Below, piece after piece: positions 1 through 7,460 of a DNA stretch of 25,588 nucleotides. The translations under genes were made by a program, and so were the position numbers. Where the stretch lies: the NCBI GenBank assembly GCA_900548115.1, contig URJL01000033.1:1-25588 (forward strand). Direction: 5' to 3'. The first letter of the stretch is position 1. The number at the start of each line of letters is the position of its first letter. This DNA is from an uncultured Eubacteriales bacterium. GTDB lineage: Bacteria; Bacillota; Clostridia; Oscillospirales; CAG-382. The notes beneath the pieces were generated by a model. It saw only the letters and a program-made list of their open reading frames with translations. It made no database searches and was not told where the DNA came from.

Positions 1-1221
1 CCTCTTGCTTATGCCGATTATGACCTTTCGCCCGCTTTGTCGGTCATAAAATCCAAAGTCGAGGTGAAAAAGTGCGGGGTGAAAAATACGCCCATCGCTT
101 TTTCCGAGACCGATTTTGATCCGATCCTCGGAAAAGCGGAGTATATCACGCTGCTGACGCTCCCCGAAAAGTCCGCAGGCGCGCTCACGGTCGGGAACGT
201 ATCGCTTGCGGCGGGACAAACCGTAACGCGCCGCAGTCTTGAGAGTATGCTCTTTACGCCCGCGGCGGACAGCATTCTTTCGACTTCTTTTACTTTCCGC
301 GACGCGGCAAAGGAAAACGGAAGCTACGGCGTCTGCACGCTTTATGTTCTCGAGAGCGAAAACGGTGCGCCCGCTCCGTCGGATTGCGATTTCGAAACCA
401 TCGAGAATATCACGTACAAGGGCTTTCTTGCCGCAAGCGACCCCGATGGGGACGCGATCTGTTATTCGATCGTATCGTCGGCAAAACACGGCACGGTGCG
501 TCTTTGCGACAAGGAGACGGGACTGTTTATGTATACGCCGCGCCGCGATTTTACGGGACGGGACATTTTTTCCTTCCGCGCGGTCGACTGTTACGGCAAC
601 CGTTCGGCGGTAATGCGGGTGACGGTGCATGTCACCGAGGAGACGGACAAAACCGTCTTTGCCGACATGACCAACCACTGGGCGCACGCGAGCGCAATCC
701 GTATGGCGCAGGCGGGCATTCATTTCGAGACGATGCACGACGGAAAGCTTTTCTTTGAGCCGACAAAGAACGTGGGGCGCGGCGATTTTCTTGCCGTCGC
801 CATGATCGCGGCGGGCTATGAGGACAAGGTGACGGCGGTCACTTATACCGACTTTGCCGACGACGGAGACATTCCGTACAATATCAAGGGCTACGCCGCC
901 GCGGCAAAGAAAATGGGGATCGTTTCGGGCATTTCGGCGGAGGACGGCACGGTGCGCTTTTGTTCCGCACAGCCGATCACGCGGTGCGAGGCGGCGCTGA
1001 TCCTCTCGCGCCTTTTGATTCCCGAAACAAGCTGGTCGAGCGGAGAATCCTTTTCCTCCCGCGGCGTTCCGACATGGGCAAGCGCACCGATGGAGACGCT
1101 TGCGGATAAAGGCATCATGAAAGGCTCGGGAGCGGAAGAATGCGACGCCGAATCGCCCGTGACCCGCGCACAGCTTTCGCAGATCTTTTGCAACGTGCGG
1201 AAATATCGGGACGGAAAATAA
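1..1221 (+). CDS. S-layer homology (SLH) surface protein with cadherin/Ig-like repeats, 3' part
   Basis: The frame is open from base 1, so the start lies outside the window; a TTG at 37 is only an internal codon. About 406 residues are visible. The first half has two beta-rich repeats. The second contains DPDGD, then YTPRRDFTGRD and FSFRAVD, the pattern of cadherin-like/Ig-like (Big_9-type) modules in cell-surface proteins. The last ~200 residues hold three SLH-type modules, recognisable from FADMTNHWA, YTDFADDGD and the closing PVTRAQLSQIF. In Firmicutes SLH modules usually bind secondary cell-wall polymers, so this is probably an exported, wall-attached protein. Any signal peptide would be upstream of the window. 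It ends at a bidirectional terminator shared with the convergent recR gene. The substrate or ligand cannot be told from this part. Confidence 0.85.
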   Translation, partial: PLAYADYDLSPALSVIKSKVEVKKCGVKNTPIAFSETDFDPILGKAEYITLLTLPEKSAGALTVGNVSLAAGQTVTRRSLESMLFTPAADSILSTSFTFRDAAKENGSYGVCTLYVLESENGAPAPSDCDFETIENITYKGFLAASDPDGDAICYSIVSSAKHGTVRLCDKETGLFMYTPRRDFTGRDIFSFRAVDCYGNRSAVMRVTVHVTEETDKTVFADMTNHWAHASAIRMAQAGIHFETMHDGKLFFEPTKNVGRGDFLAVAMIAAGYEDKVTAVTYTDFADDGDIPYNIKGYAAAAKKMGIVSGISAEDGTVRFCSAQPITRCEAALILSRLLIPETSWSSGESFSSRGVPTWASAPMETLADKGIMKGSGAEECDAESPVTRAQLSQIFCNVRKYRDGK

Positions 1222-1224
1222 GAA

Positions 1225-1250
1225 AAAAGAGGAGCGAAAGCTCCTCTTTT
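1225..1250. terminator. Bidirectional intrinsic terminator between the SLH gene and recR
   Basis: A perfect 11-bp stem (AAAAGAGGAGC at 1225-1235 with GCTCCTCTTTT at 1240-1250) closes a GAAA tetraloop. A/T runs at both ends allow it to work in both directions. It sits 3 bp after the plus-strand stop and just beyond the recR stop. Confidence 0.9.
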
Positions 1251-1253
1251 GTA

Positions 1254-1883
1254 TTACATTTCCACCCGTCCCTCGATCGCCTTAAACAGCGTCACATCAT
1301 CGGCATATTGCAGATCGCCGCCGACGGGAATGCCTTTGGCAAGCCGCGTGACCTTTACGCCCTGCGGCTTTAAAAGGCGCGAGACATACATCGCGGTCGC
1401 CTCGCCCTCGACATTGGGATTGGTCGCGGCGATGACCTCGATGGGATAATCCTCGCCGTTTTCCGCACGGAGAGCGGCAATTCGCTCCAAAAGCTCGGAT
1501 ATGGTAAGTGCGTCGGGACCTTTTCCGTCCAGCGGCGAAATAACGCCGCCCAGCACGTGATAAACGCCGTCGAACTCATGAAGCCGTTCGATGGCGGCAA
1601 CGTCGCGCGGGTCTTCAACCAGACAGATGAGATTTTTCTTTCGGCTTCCGTCCGCACAGATCGGACAGACATCGCGGTCGCTTATGTTTTGGCAGATACG
1701 GCAGCGAAAAATAAGCTCCTTCGCGTCAAGAATCGCTTTGGCAAAAGCTTCGGCTTCCTCCTTGGTATAATCCAAAACGTGGTATGCCATGCGGTAGGCG
1801 GATTTTTTTCCGATGCCCGGAAGCTTGCGGAACTGCTCCGCCAGACGTTCGAGCGGAGCGACAAAGCCGTTTTGCGCGCCCAT
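1254..1883 (-). CDS. recR: Recombination mediator RecR
   Basis: RecR works with RecO (and RecF) to load RecA onto SSB-coated single-stranded DNA in gap repair. The 209-residue product matches the family (about 200). It has an N-terminal helix-hairpin-helix (LPGIGKKSAYR, residues 21-31), a four-Cys zinc site (C61, C64, C73, C76), a Toprim domain beginning LVEDPRD (88-94), and the conserved HVLGGVISPLDG (109-120). The start ATG at 1883 is 1 bp after the ebfC stop, so the two genes are translationally adjacent. The ebfC-recR pair is conserved across bacteria and is usually preceded by dnaX. Here the upstream gene is ychF instead. Confidence 0.97.
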   Translation of the reverse strand: MGAQNGFVAPLERLAEQFRKLPGIGKKSAYRMAYHVLDYTKEEAEAFAKAILDAKELIFRCRICQNISDRDVCPICADGSRKKNLICLVEDPRDVAAIERLHEFDGVYHVLGGVISPLDGKGPDALTISELLERIAALRAENGEDYPIEVIAATNPNVEGEATAMYVSRLLKPQGVKVTRLAKGIPVGGDLQYADDVTLFKAIEGRVEM

Positions 1884-1884
1884 A

Positions 1885-2232
1885 TCAGAACATTCCGGGA
1901 ACGTTGAGGTTTCCGGTGATCTTGTTCATGGTCTCGCTGTTTTCGGCTTCTACCTTTTTAATTGCCTCGTTTACGGCGGCGGTAACGGCGTCTGCCAGCG
2001 TTTCGATATCGTCGGGATCGACAATTTCGGGAGCGAGCGTCAGCGAGAGGATCTCGCGCTTGCCGTTGATCTTTACCTTAACGGCGCCGCCGCCTGCCTG
2101 CGTCTCGTATTCCTTGGCATCCAATTCCGCCTGTGCCTTTTCCATATCCTCCTGCATTTTCTGTGCCTGACGGATCATGGTTTGCATATTCTGCGGGCCT
2201 CCGCCCATTCCCTTCGGTAATCTTGCTTTCAT
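1885..2232 (-). CDS. ebfC: YbaB/EbfC family nucleoid-associated protein
   Basis: This is a small DNA-binding protein that forms dimers shaped like tweezers and is coupled to recR in most bacteria. The ATG at 2232 is chosen because a GGAGG Shine-Dalgarno sequence lies at 2245-2241, 8 nt upstream; the TTG at 2256 in the same frame would put that site inside the coding region. From 2232 the product is 115 residues, close to the family's ~105-110. It shows the Gly/Met-rich N-terminus (GMGGGPQNMQ), a long helix (MIRQAQKMQEDMEKAQAEL) and the central GGGAVKVKINGKREI strand region typical of YbaB. The ychF stop is 51 bp upstream and no separate promoter is obvious in that gap, so co-transcription with ychF is likely. 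Confidence 0.95.
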   Translation of the reverse strand: MKARLPKGMGGGPQNMQTMIRQAQKMQEDMEKAQAELDAKEYETQAGGGAVKVKINGKREILSLTLAPEIVDPDDIETLADAVTAAVNEAIKKVEAENSETMNKITGNLNVPGMF

Positions 2233-2283
2233 TTTCTTTTCCTCCGTTTTCTTCAAAAAATAATCCGAAATAATCCGATAAAA

Positions 2284-3378
2284 TCAAACATTGAAGCGGA
2301 ACAGCACAACGTCGCCGTCCTTCATCACATATTCTTTTCCCTCGGAACGCATAAGACCTTTTTCGCGCGCCGCGGCAAGCGAGCCGCACGCAACAAGATC
2401 GTCGTAAGCGACCACCTCGGCGCGGATAAAGCCGCGCTCGAAATCGGTGTGAATCTTTCCCGCCGCCTGCGGAGCGCGCGTTCCCTCGGTGATGGTCCAG
2501 GCACGAACCTCTTCGGGTCCCGCCGTGAGGAAGCTTATCAGTCCGAGAAGACTGTAGCATGCCGAGATCAATTTGTCAAGACCCGAGCAGGGAAGTCCCA
2601 ATTCTTTTAAGAATTCGTCGCGCTCGTCGTCCTCCAGCGTCGCAATTTCCGCCTCCAATTGGGCACAGATCGAAATAATGCCCGAATGCTCCGCGTCGGC
2701 GATCTTTTTCAGCGCCGCATAATACGGGTTTTGCATGGGGTCTTCGGCAATCTCGTTTTCGTCGATGTTGGCGGCGTAAATGATGGGCTTTAAGCTCAAA
2801 AGCGGAATGTCTTTCAGCATTTCCTTTTCTTCGTCGGTAAACGAAAGAATGCGCGCGCTTTTGCCCTCGTTGAGAACGCCGAGCAGCTTTTGGATCAGCT
2901 CGATCTCGGGAAGGATCGACTTGTCGCCCTTTAAGATCTTGTTGTCGCGGTCGAGACGGCGCTCGAGAATTTCGATATCCGAATAGATAAGCTCGAGATT
3001 GATGGTCTCGACATCGCCTGCCGGGTCGACTTTGCCGTTGACGTGTACAATATCGTCGTTTTCAAAGCAGCGCACCACATGGACGATCGCATCGACCTCG
3101 CGGATGTGCGAAAGGAATTTGTTTCCGAGTCCCTCGCCCTTCGACGCGCCCTTTACAAGACCCGCAATGTCGACAAATTCAATGACGGCGGGCGTGTATT
3201 TTTTCGGGTGATACATCTCGGCAAGGACATCGAGCCGCTTGTCGGGCACAAGCGCGATTCCGACGTTCGGGTCGATGGTGCAGAACGGATAGTTGGCGGC
3301 GTCCGCTCCCGCCTTGGTGATCGCGTTGAACAGGGTGCTTTTTCCGACGTTCGGAAGCCCGACGATACCTAATTTCAT
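2284..3378 (-). CDS. ychF: Redox-regulated ATPase YchF (Obg-like GTPase superfamily)
   Basis: YchF is a cytoplasmic P-loop protein that prefers ATP, binds ribosomes and is linked to stress responses. The 364-residue length is standard. The Walker A motif GLPNVGKS is at residues 7-14, followed by the family signature NYPFCTIDPNVG and by DIAGLVKGASKGEGLGN. The C-terminus is a TGS domain containing AWTITEGTRAPQAAGKIHTDF and ending with DVVLFRFNV. The ATG at 3378 has a GGAG at 3393-3390. It appears to head a ychF-ebfC-recR transcript from the promoter at 3536-3508. Confidence 0.97.
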   Translation of the reverse strand: MKLGIVGLPNVGKSTLFNAITKAGADAANYPFCTIDPNVGIALVPDKRLDVLAEMYHPKKYTPAVIEFVDIAGLVKGASKGEGLGNKFLSHIREVDAIVHVVRCFENDDIVHVNGKVDPAGDVETINLELIYSDIEILERRLDRDNKILKGDKSILPEIELIQKLLGVLNEGKSARILSFTDEEKEMLKDIPLLSLKPIIYAANIDENEIAEDPMQNPYYAALKKIADAEHSGIISICAQLEAEIATLEDDERDEFLKELGLPCSGLDKLISACYSLLGLISFLTAGPEEVRAWTITEGTRAPQAAGKIHTDFERGFIRAEVVAYDDLVACGSLAAAREKGLMRSEGKEYVMKDGDVVLFRFNV

Positions 3379-3507
3379 TTATGTTCCATCTCCTTTATTT
3401 TCAGAAAATTTCAATGCTTTCGGCGTGAAAACGCATATCGAAGAAAAGAGTGTGTTTCAACCGCAAAGGCGTTCTTTAAAGTAAAAAACGTCAACAAATT
3501 CCGTATC

Positions 3508-3536
3508 ATTATACCACACGAACGGCTCTTTTTCAA
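3508..3536 (-). promoter_or_regulatory. SigA-type promoter for ychF-ebfC-recR
   Basis: On the minus strand, TTGAAA (3536-3531) is followed by a 17-bp spacer and the perfect -10 hexamer TATAAT (3513-3508). Transcription would start near 3501, giving a leader of about 120 nt before the ychF ATG. Confidence 0.8.
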
Positions 3537-3628
3537 TAGCGCGCAAAAAAAATCGATTGTAAAAAAATATTTTTTCCGTCGGCAGCGGCTGTTTCGGCGC
3601 GAAATTTGCAAAAAAACGGAAAAATCAC

Positions 3629-3657
3629 TTGTTTTTTTGTGACAAACAGAGTATACT
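3629..3657 (+). promoter_or_regulatory. Probable feoAB promoter
   Basis: A good -10 hexamer TATACT lies at 3652-3657. The best -35 at 17-bp spacing is the weak TTGTTT (3629-3634), consistent with a regulated promoter. The feoAB ribosome-binding site AAGGA is at 3707-3711, 8 nt before the ATG. Confidence 0.5.
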
Positions 3658-3659
3658 CT
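3648..3659. promoter_or_regulatory. Palindrome over the feoAB -10 element, candidate operator
   Basis: AGAGTATACTCT is a perfect 12-bp palindrome covering the whole -10 hexamer. A second short palindrome, TTTGT-G-ACAAA (3636-3646), sits in the -35/-10 spacer. A repressor bound here would block RNA polymerase. An iron-sensing Fur or DtxR-family protein is expected for a feo gene, but the bases do not clearly match either consensus. Confidence 0.4.
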
Positions 3660-3719
3660 TTTAAGATGTTCCCCGATGCGACGTACCGATAACCTTTTGA
3701 TACTTTAAGGAATACGAGA

Positions 3720-6155
3720 ATGAAAAACACATTGTCCGATAATGCGGTGTCCGCGGTGAAAGCGGATACGGTTTTGACCATGGATTCCCTGAAACCGGGA
3801 CAGAGCGCCTACATTTCCGCCGTCGGCGGCACGGGCGCTTTGCGGCACCATCTTTTGGATATGGGGCTTACCCCGAAAACCGAGATTACCCTCAACAAGA
3901 CCGCCCCGATGGGCGACCCCGTTCAATTCGAGGTGCGCGGCTATGAGCTGACTTTACGTCTTTCCGAGGCGCAAAAGGTCACGGTCGAGGGCATACATAC
4001 CAAAAAGGCCGTTCCCGCGCCCGACCCGGAGCGGCGCAGAATCTCGCCGCACCCCGGCATGGGCGAGCTTTGCGCCGAGGCATATCATCCGACGCACGGC
4101 GACCGCACCGTTGCGGAGGGAGAACCGCTTACCTTTGCCCTTGCCGGCAATCAGAACTGCGGCAAGACCACCCTTTTCAATCAGCTCACGGGCGCCAATC
4201 AGCACGTCGGAAATTTTCCCGGCGTCACCGTCGACCGCAAGGACGGTACGATCCGCAATCATCCGGAAGCCACCGTGACCGATCTGCCCGGTATTTATTC
4301 GCTGTCCCCTTATTCAAGCGAAGAGATCGTAACGCGGGATTTTCTTTTGAATTCCCGCCCGAGCGGCATTATCAATATCGTCGACGCCTCCAACATCGAG
4401 CGGAATCTTTACCTCACCATGCAGCTCATGGAGCTTGGGATTCCGATGGTCTTGGCGCTGAATATGATGGACGAGGTGCGCGCGAACGGCGGCGCGATCC
4501 GCGTAAACGATCTGGAGGCGGCGCTCGGGATTCCGGTCGTACCCATTTCGGCTTCCAAAAACGAGGGGATCGACGAGCTGATCGACCATGCACTGCACGT
4601 GGCGCGGCATGACGAGCGCCCCGGAAGAGTGGACTTCTGCACCGAAAGCGACGACGAAAAAGATCCGGTCGGAGCAGTTCACCGCTGTATTCATGCCGCC
4701 GTGCATCTTTTGGAACCCGATATTCGGAAAACGGGGCTTCCCGTGCGTTTTGTCACGACAAAGCTTGTCGAAAACGATGAAAAGATCGCCGAAAAGCTGA
4801 CGCTTTCCGAAGAAAAGAAAGAGACCTTCGATCATCTTTGCGAGCTGATGGAAGCCGAGACGGGCATGGATCGTGAAGCGGCGCTTGCCAATATGCGTTT
4901 CTGCTTTCTCGAAAAGCTTTGCCGTCAAACGGTCGTCCGCCCGCACGAGAGCCGCGAGCATCGGCGCAGTGCGGCGATCGACCGCGTTCTGACGGGCAAA
5001 TACACCGCCGTTCCGTGTTTTATCGCTATTTTGGCTTTTGTCTTTCTCATGACCTTCAGCGTGATCGGCGCGGGGCTTTCCAATCTCCTGGACATCGGTG
5101 TAAAAGCCGTGATCGATCTTATCGCGCAGGGACTTTCCGTTTTGCAAATAAATCCCGTTGTGCAGTCGCTTGTCGTGGACGGTATCTGTGCCGGAGTGGG
5201 CAGCGTTTTAAGCTTTCTTCCGACGATCGTTACGCTGTTTTTCTTTCTTTCCATTCTGGAGGACACCGGCTATATGACCCGCGTCGCCTTTGTCATGGAC
5301 CGTCCGCTTCGAAAACTCGGTCTTTCGGGACGAAGCTTTGTTCCGATGCTCATCGGCTTCGGCTGTTCGGTTCCCGCTATCATGGCGACCCGCACGCTCT
5401 CCAGCGAGCGCGACCGCAAAATGACGATCCTTTTGACCCCGTTTATGAGCTGTTCGGCGAAGCTTCCGATCTACACCATGATGATCGGTGCCTTTTTTCC
5501 AATCCGATACCGTGCGCTCATGATGATCGGTCTTTACGCCTTCGGCGTTTTGTGCGGCGTTTTGTATGCGCTGCTATTAAAGGGAACGACTTTTCACGGC
5601 GAGCCCGTTCCGTTTGTCATGGAGCTTCCCAATTACCGTCTTCCGAGTGCCAAAAGCGTCGGACAGCTGATTTGGGAAAAGGCGCGGGACTTTGTGCAAA
5701 AGGCGTTTACCGTCATATTTCTTTCGTCCATCGTCATTTGGACGCTTCAAACCTTTGATGTGCGGCTGAATGTAGCCGCCTCTCCCGAAAGCAGTCTGCT
5801 TGCCCTGCTCGGCGGACTGTTCGCACCGCTTTTCCGTCCTCTCGGCTTCGGCGACTGGCGCGCTTCGACGGCGCTGATCACCGGCTTTACCGCAAAGGAG
5901 AGTGTGGTCTCGACGCTGACACTGCTTCTCGGCGGAGACGTCGCAAAACTCGGAACGCTGTTCAGCCCGTTTACCGCGACGGTATTCTTGGTCTTTACGC
6001 TTTTATATACGCCGTGTGTCGCCGCCATTGCCACCGTGAAACGCGAGCTGGGCGGCACCCGTGCCGCCGTACTTACGGTTTTGGTCCAGTGTCTCATTGC
6101 ATGGCTCGTCGCCTTTGCCGTGCGCTGCGTCGGACTTCTTTGCGGGCTTGTTTGA
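3720..6155 (+). CDS. feoB: FeoA-FeoB fusion, ferrous iron transporter
   Basis: This imports Fe(II) across the cytoplasmic membrane. The 811-residue protein begins with a FeoA (SH3-like) domain at about 21-91 (SLKPGQSAYISAVGG, HHLLDMGLTP). A His/Pro/Cys-containing linker follows. The FeoB G domain has G1 GNQNCGKT (143-150), switch sequence VGNFPGVT (163-170), G3 DLPG (188-191), G4 NMMD (248-251) and G5 SAS (about 277). The rest is a polytopic permease (roughly 430-811) with the two Gate motifs around GFGCSVPAI and PFMSCSAKLPIY. FeoA is normally a separate ~75-residue protein; fusions are known in some Firmicutes and Bacteroidetes. The ATG at 3720 has AAGGA 8 nt upstream. The gene stands alone and ends at a strong terminator. 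Confidence 0.96.
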   Translation: MKNTLSDNAVSAVKADTVLTMDSLKPGQSAYISAVGGTGALRHHLLDMGLTPKTEITLNKTAPMGDPVQFEVRGYELTLRLSEAQKVTVEGIHTKKAVPAPDPERRRISPHPGMGELCAEAYHPTHGDRTVAEGEPLTFALAGNQNCGKTTLFNQLTGANQHVGNFPGVTVDRKDGTIRNHPEATVTDLPGIYSLSPYSSEEIVTRDFLLNSRPSGIINIVDASNIERNLYLTMQLMELGIPMVLALNMMDEVRANGGAIRVNDLEAALGIPVVPISASKNEGIDELIDHALHVARHDERPGRVDFCTESDDEKDPVGAVHRCIHAAVHLLEPDIRKTGLPVRFVTTKLVENDEKIAEKLTLSEEKKETFDHLCELMEAETGMDREAALANMRFCFLEKLCRQTVVRPHESREHRRSAAIDRVLTGKYTAVPCFIAILAFVFLMTFSVIGAGLSNLLDIGVKAVIDLIAQGLSVLQINPVVQSLVVDGICAGVGSVLSFLPTIVTLFFFLSILEDTGYMTRVAFVMDRPLRKLGLSGRSFVPMLIGFGCSVPAIMATRTLSSERDRKMTILLTPFMSCSAKLPIYTMMIGAFFPIRYRALMMIGLYAFGVLCGVLYALLLKGTTFHGEPVPFVMELPNYRLPSAKSVGQLIWEKARDFVQKAFTVIFLSSIVIWTLQTFDVRLNVAASPESSLLALLGGLFAPLFRPLGFGDWRASTALITGFTAKESVVSTLTLLLGGDVAKLGTLFSPFTATVFLVFTLLYTPCVAAIATVKRELGGTRAAVLTVLVQCLIAWLVAFAVRCVGLLCGLV

Positions 6156-6176
6156 ATACGAAAACAATAAATAAAG

Positions 6177-6216
6177 AAACGAGCGGAATTTCGTCTTGAA
6201 ATTCCGCTCGTTTTTT
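6177..6216. terminator. Bidirectional terminator between feoAB and icd
   Basis: A perfect 16-bp stem (AAACGAGCGGAATTTC at 6177-6192 pairing with 6198-6213) closes a 5-nt loop and is followed by a T run to 6216. On the minus strand the stem also ends in TTT. It terminates both convergent units. Confidence 0.92.
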
Positions 6217-6229
6217 GTGCAATTACGTC

Positions 6230-7438
6230 TTACGCCTCCAGGCGCTTGCGGATCTCTGCGATGAATTCCGCGGAATTGACGGCGCGCGCCGTATATCCCT
6301 CCGAGACAAGACCAATCAAATCCTTTGTCATGATTCCGTCGTTCAGGGTCTTTATGCAGGCGCTCTCCAGACGGTCGGCAAATTGCATAAGGTCGGAAAG
6401 TCCGTCCAATTCGCCGCGCTTGCGCAAGGCGCCGCTCCAGGCATAGATGGTCGCCATCGGGTTGGTCGAGGTCTCCTCGCCCTTCAAATAGCGGTAATAA
6501 TGCCGCGTTACCGTTCCGTGCGCCGCCTCATACTCGAATTTTCCGTCGGGCGAGACCAAAACCGAGGTCATCATGGCAAGCGAACCGAAAGCGGTCGATA
6601 CCATATCGCTCATAACATCGCCGTCATAATTCTTGCACGCCCAGATATAACCGCCGCGGCTGCGGATAACGCGGGCGACCGCGTCGTCGATCAGCGTATA
6701 GAAATACTCGATTCCCAGCTCTTCAAACTGTTTTTTGTACTCTTTTTCGTAGATTTCTTCGAAGATCAGCTTAAAGGTCTGGTCGTATTGTTTGGAGATC
6801 GTGTCCTTGGTCGAGAACCAAAGATCCTGCTTTGTGGAGATCGCATAACGGAAGCAGGAATGGGCGAAGGACACAATGGACGAATCCTTGTTGTACTGAC
6901 TTTGCAGAACGCCGGGGCACTCGAAATCATAAACCGTCTCGCGGAAAGTTTCCTTGCCGTTCTCATCGGTGAACAAAAGCTCGGCTTTTCCCTTTCCGGG
7001 AACACGGTATTCGGTCGCCTTGTATACGTCGCCGTAAGCATGACGCGCAATGGTGATGGGCTTTTCCCAGTTCTTGACGACAGGCTTTATCGAATCGATC
7101 AAAATCGGTGCGCGGAAAACCGTGCCGTCCAAAACCGCACGGATCGTGCCGTTCGGGCTCTTCCACATTTCGGAAAGATTATATTCCTCCACACGCTGTT
7201 TGTTCGGCGTGATGGTGGCACATTTTACGGCGACGCCGTATTTTTTCGCGGCGTTTGCCGAATCCCACGTCACGCGGTCTTTGGTGCGTTCACGCTCGGG
7301 AAGTCCGAGATCGTAATATTCGGTTTTCAAATCAACGAACGGTAAGATCAGCTCGTCCTTGATCCTTTTCCACAAAATACGGGTCATCTCGTCGCCGTCC
7401 ATCTCGACGAGCGGCGTTTTCATTTGTATCTTAGCCAT
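6230..7438 (-). CDS. icd: NADP-dependent isocitrate dehydrogenase (type II, eukaryote-like subfamily)
   Basis: It oxidatively decarboxylates isocitrate to 2-oxoglutarate, making NADPH. The 402-residue length and sequence match the homodimeric subfamily of human IDH1 rather than the E. coli type. Substrate-binding residues are visible as T77, SPNGTIR (94-100, Arg100), Arg109 and Arg132 (IARHAYGD). The NADP-site segment HGTVTRHYYRYLKG near residue 310 supports NADP specificity. It is the last gene of the citrate-to-2-oxoglutarate unit, starting 22 bp after the aconitase stop. With no later TCA gene nearby, the likely role is supplying 2-oxoglutarate for glutamate synthesis, plus NADPH. That role is inferred from context. 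Confidence 0.96.
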   Translation of the reverse strand: MAKIQMKTPLVEMDGDEMTRILWKRIKDELILPFVDLKTEYYDLGLPERERTKDRVTWDSANAAKKYGVAVKCATITPNKQRVEEYNLSEMWKSPNGTIRAVLDGTVFRAPILIDSIKPVVKNWEKPITIARHAYGDVYKATEYRVPGKGKAELLFTDENGKETFRETVYDFECPGVLQSQYNKDSSIVSFAHSCFRYAISTKQDLWFSTKDTISKQYDQTFKLIFEEIYEKEYKKQFEELGIEYFYTLIDDAVARVIRSRGGYIWACKNYDGDVMSDMVSTAFGSLAMMTSVLVSPDGKFEYEAAHGTVTRHYYRYLKGEETSTNPMATIYAWSGALRKRGELDGLSDLMQFADRLESACIKTLNDGIMTKDLIGLVSEGYTARAVNSAEFIAEIRKRLEA

Positions 7439-7460
7439 ATATCTTTCCTTTCTTTCTCGT

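Larger units (their letters stand above)
3379..3719. other. 341-bp divergent intergenic region, ychF / feoAB
   Basis: The region is AT-rich and has several homopolymer A and T runs between 3540 and 3640. It holds the minus-strand ychF promoter (3536-3508), a likely plus-strand feoAB promoter (-10 at 3652-3657) and the palindrome that overlaps it. No small ORF with a convincing ribosome-binding site, and no RNA gene, was recognised here. Confidence 0.7.

Noticed and set aside
1553..1568. Possible parS-like CACGTG site
   Set aside because: Only the central CACGTGA matches the parS consensus; the flanking arms do not, and it lies inside recR.
2258..2280. Two tandem copies of TAATCCGAAA-like decamers between ychF and ebfC
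   Set aside because: Two short copies only, with no symmetry or promoter relation; probably chance.
6215..7345. Plus-strand frame of 376 codons opposite icd
   Set aside because: It begins inside the feoAB terminator and lies within a clear isocitrate dehydrogenase gene.
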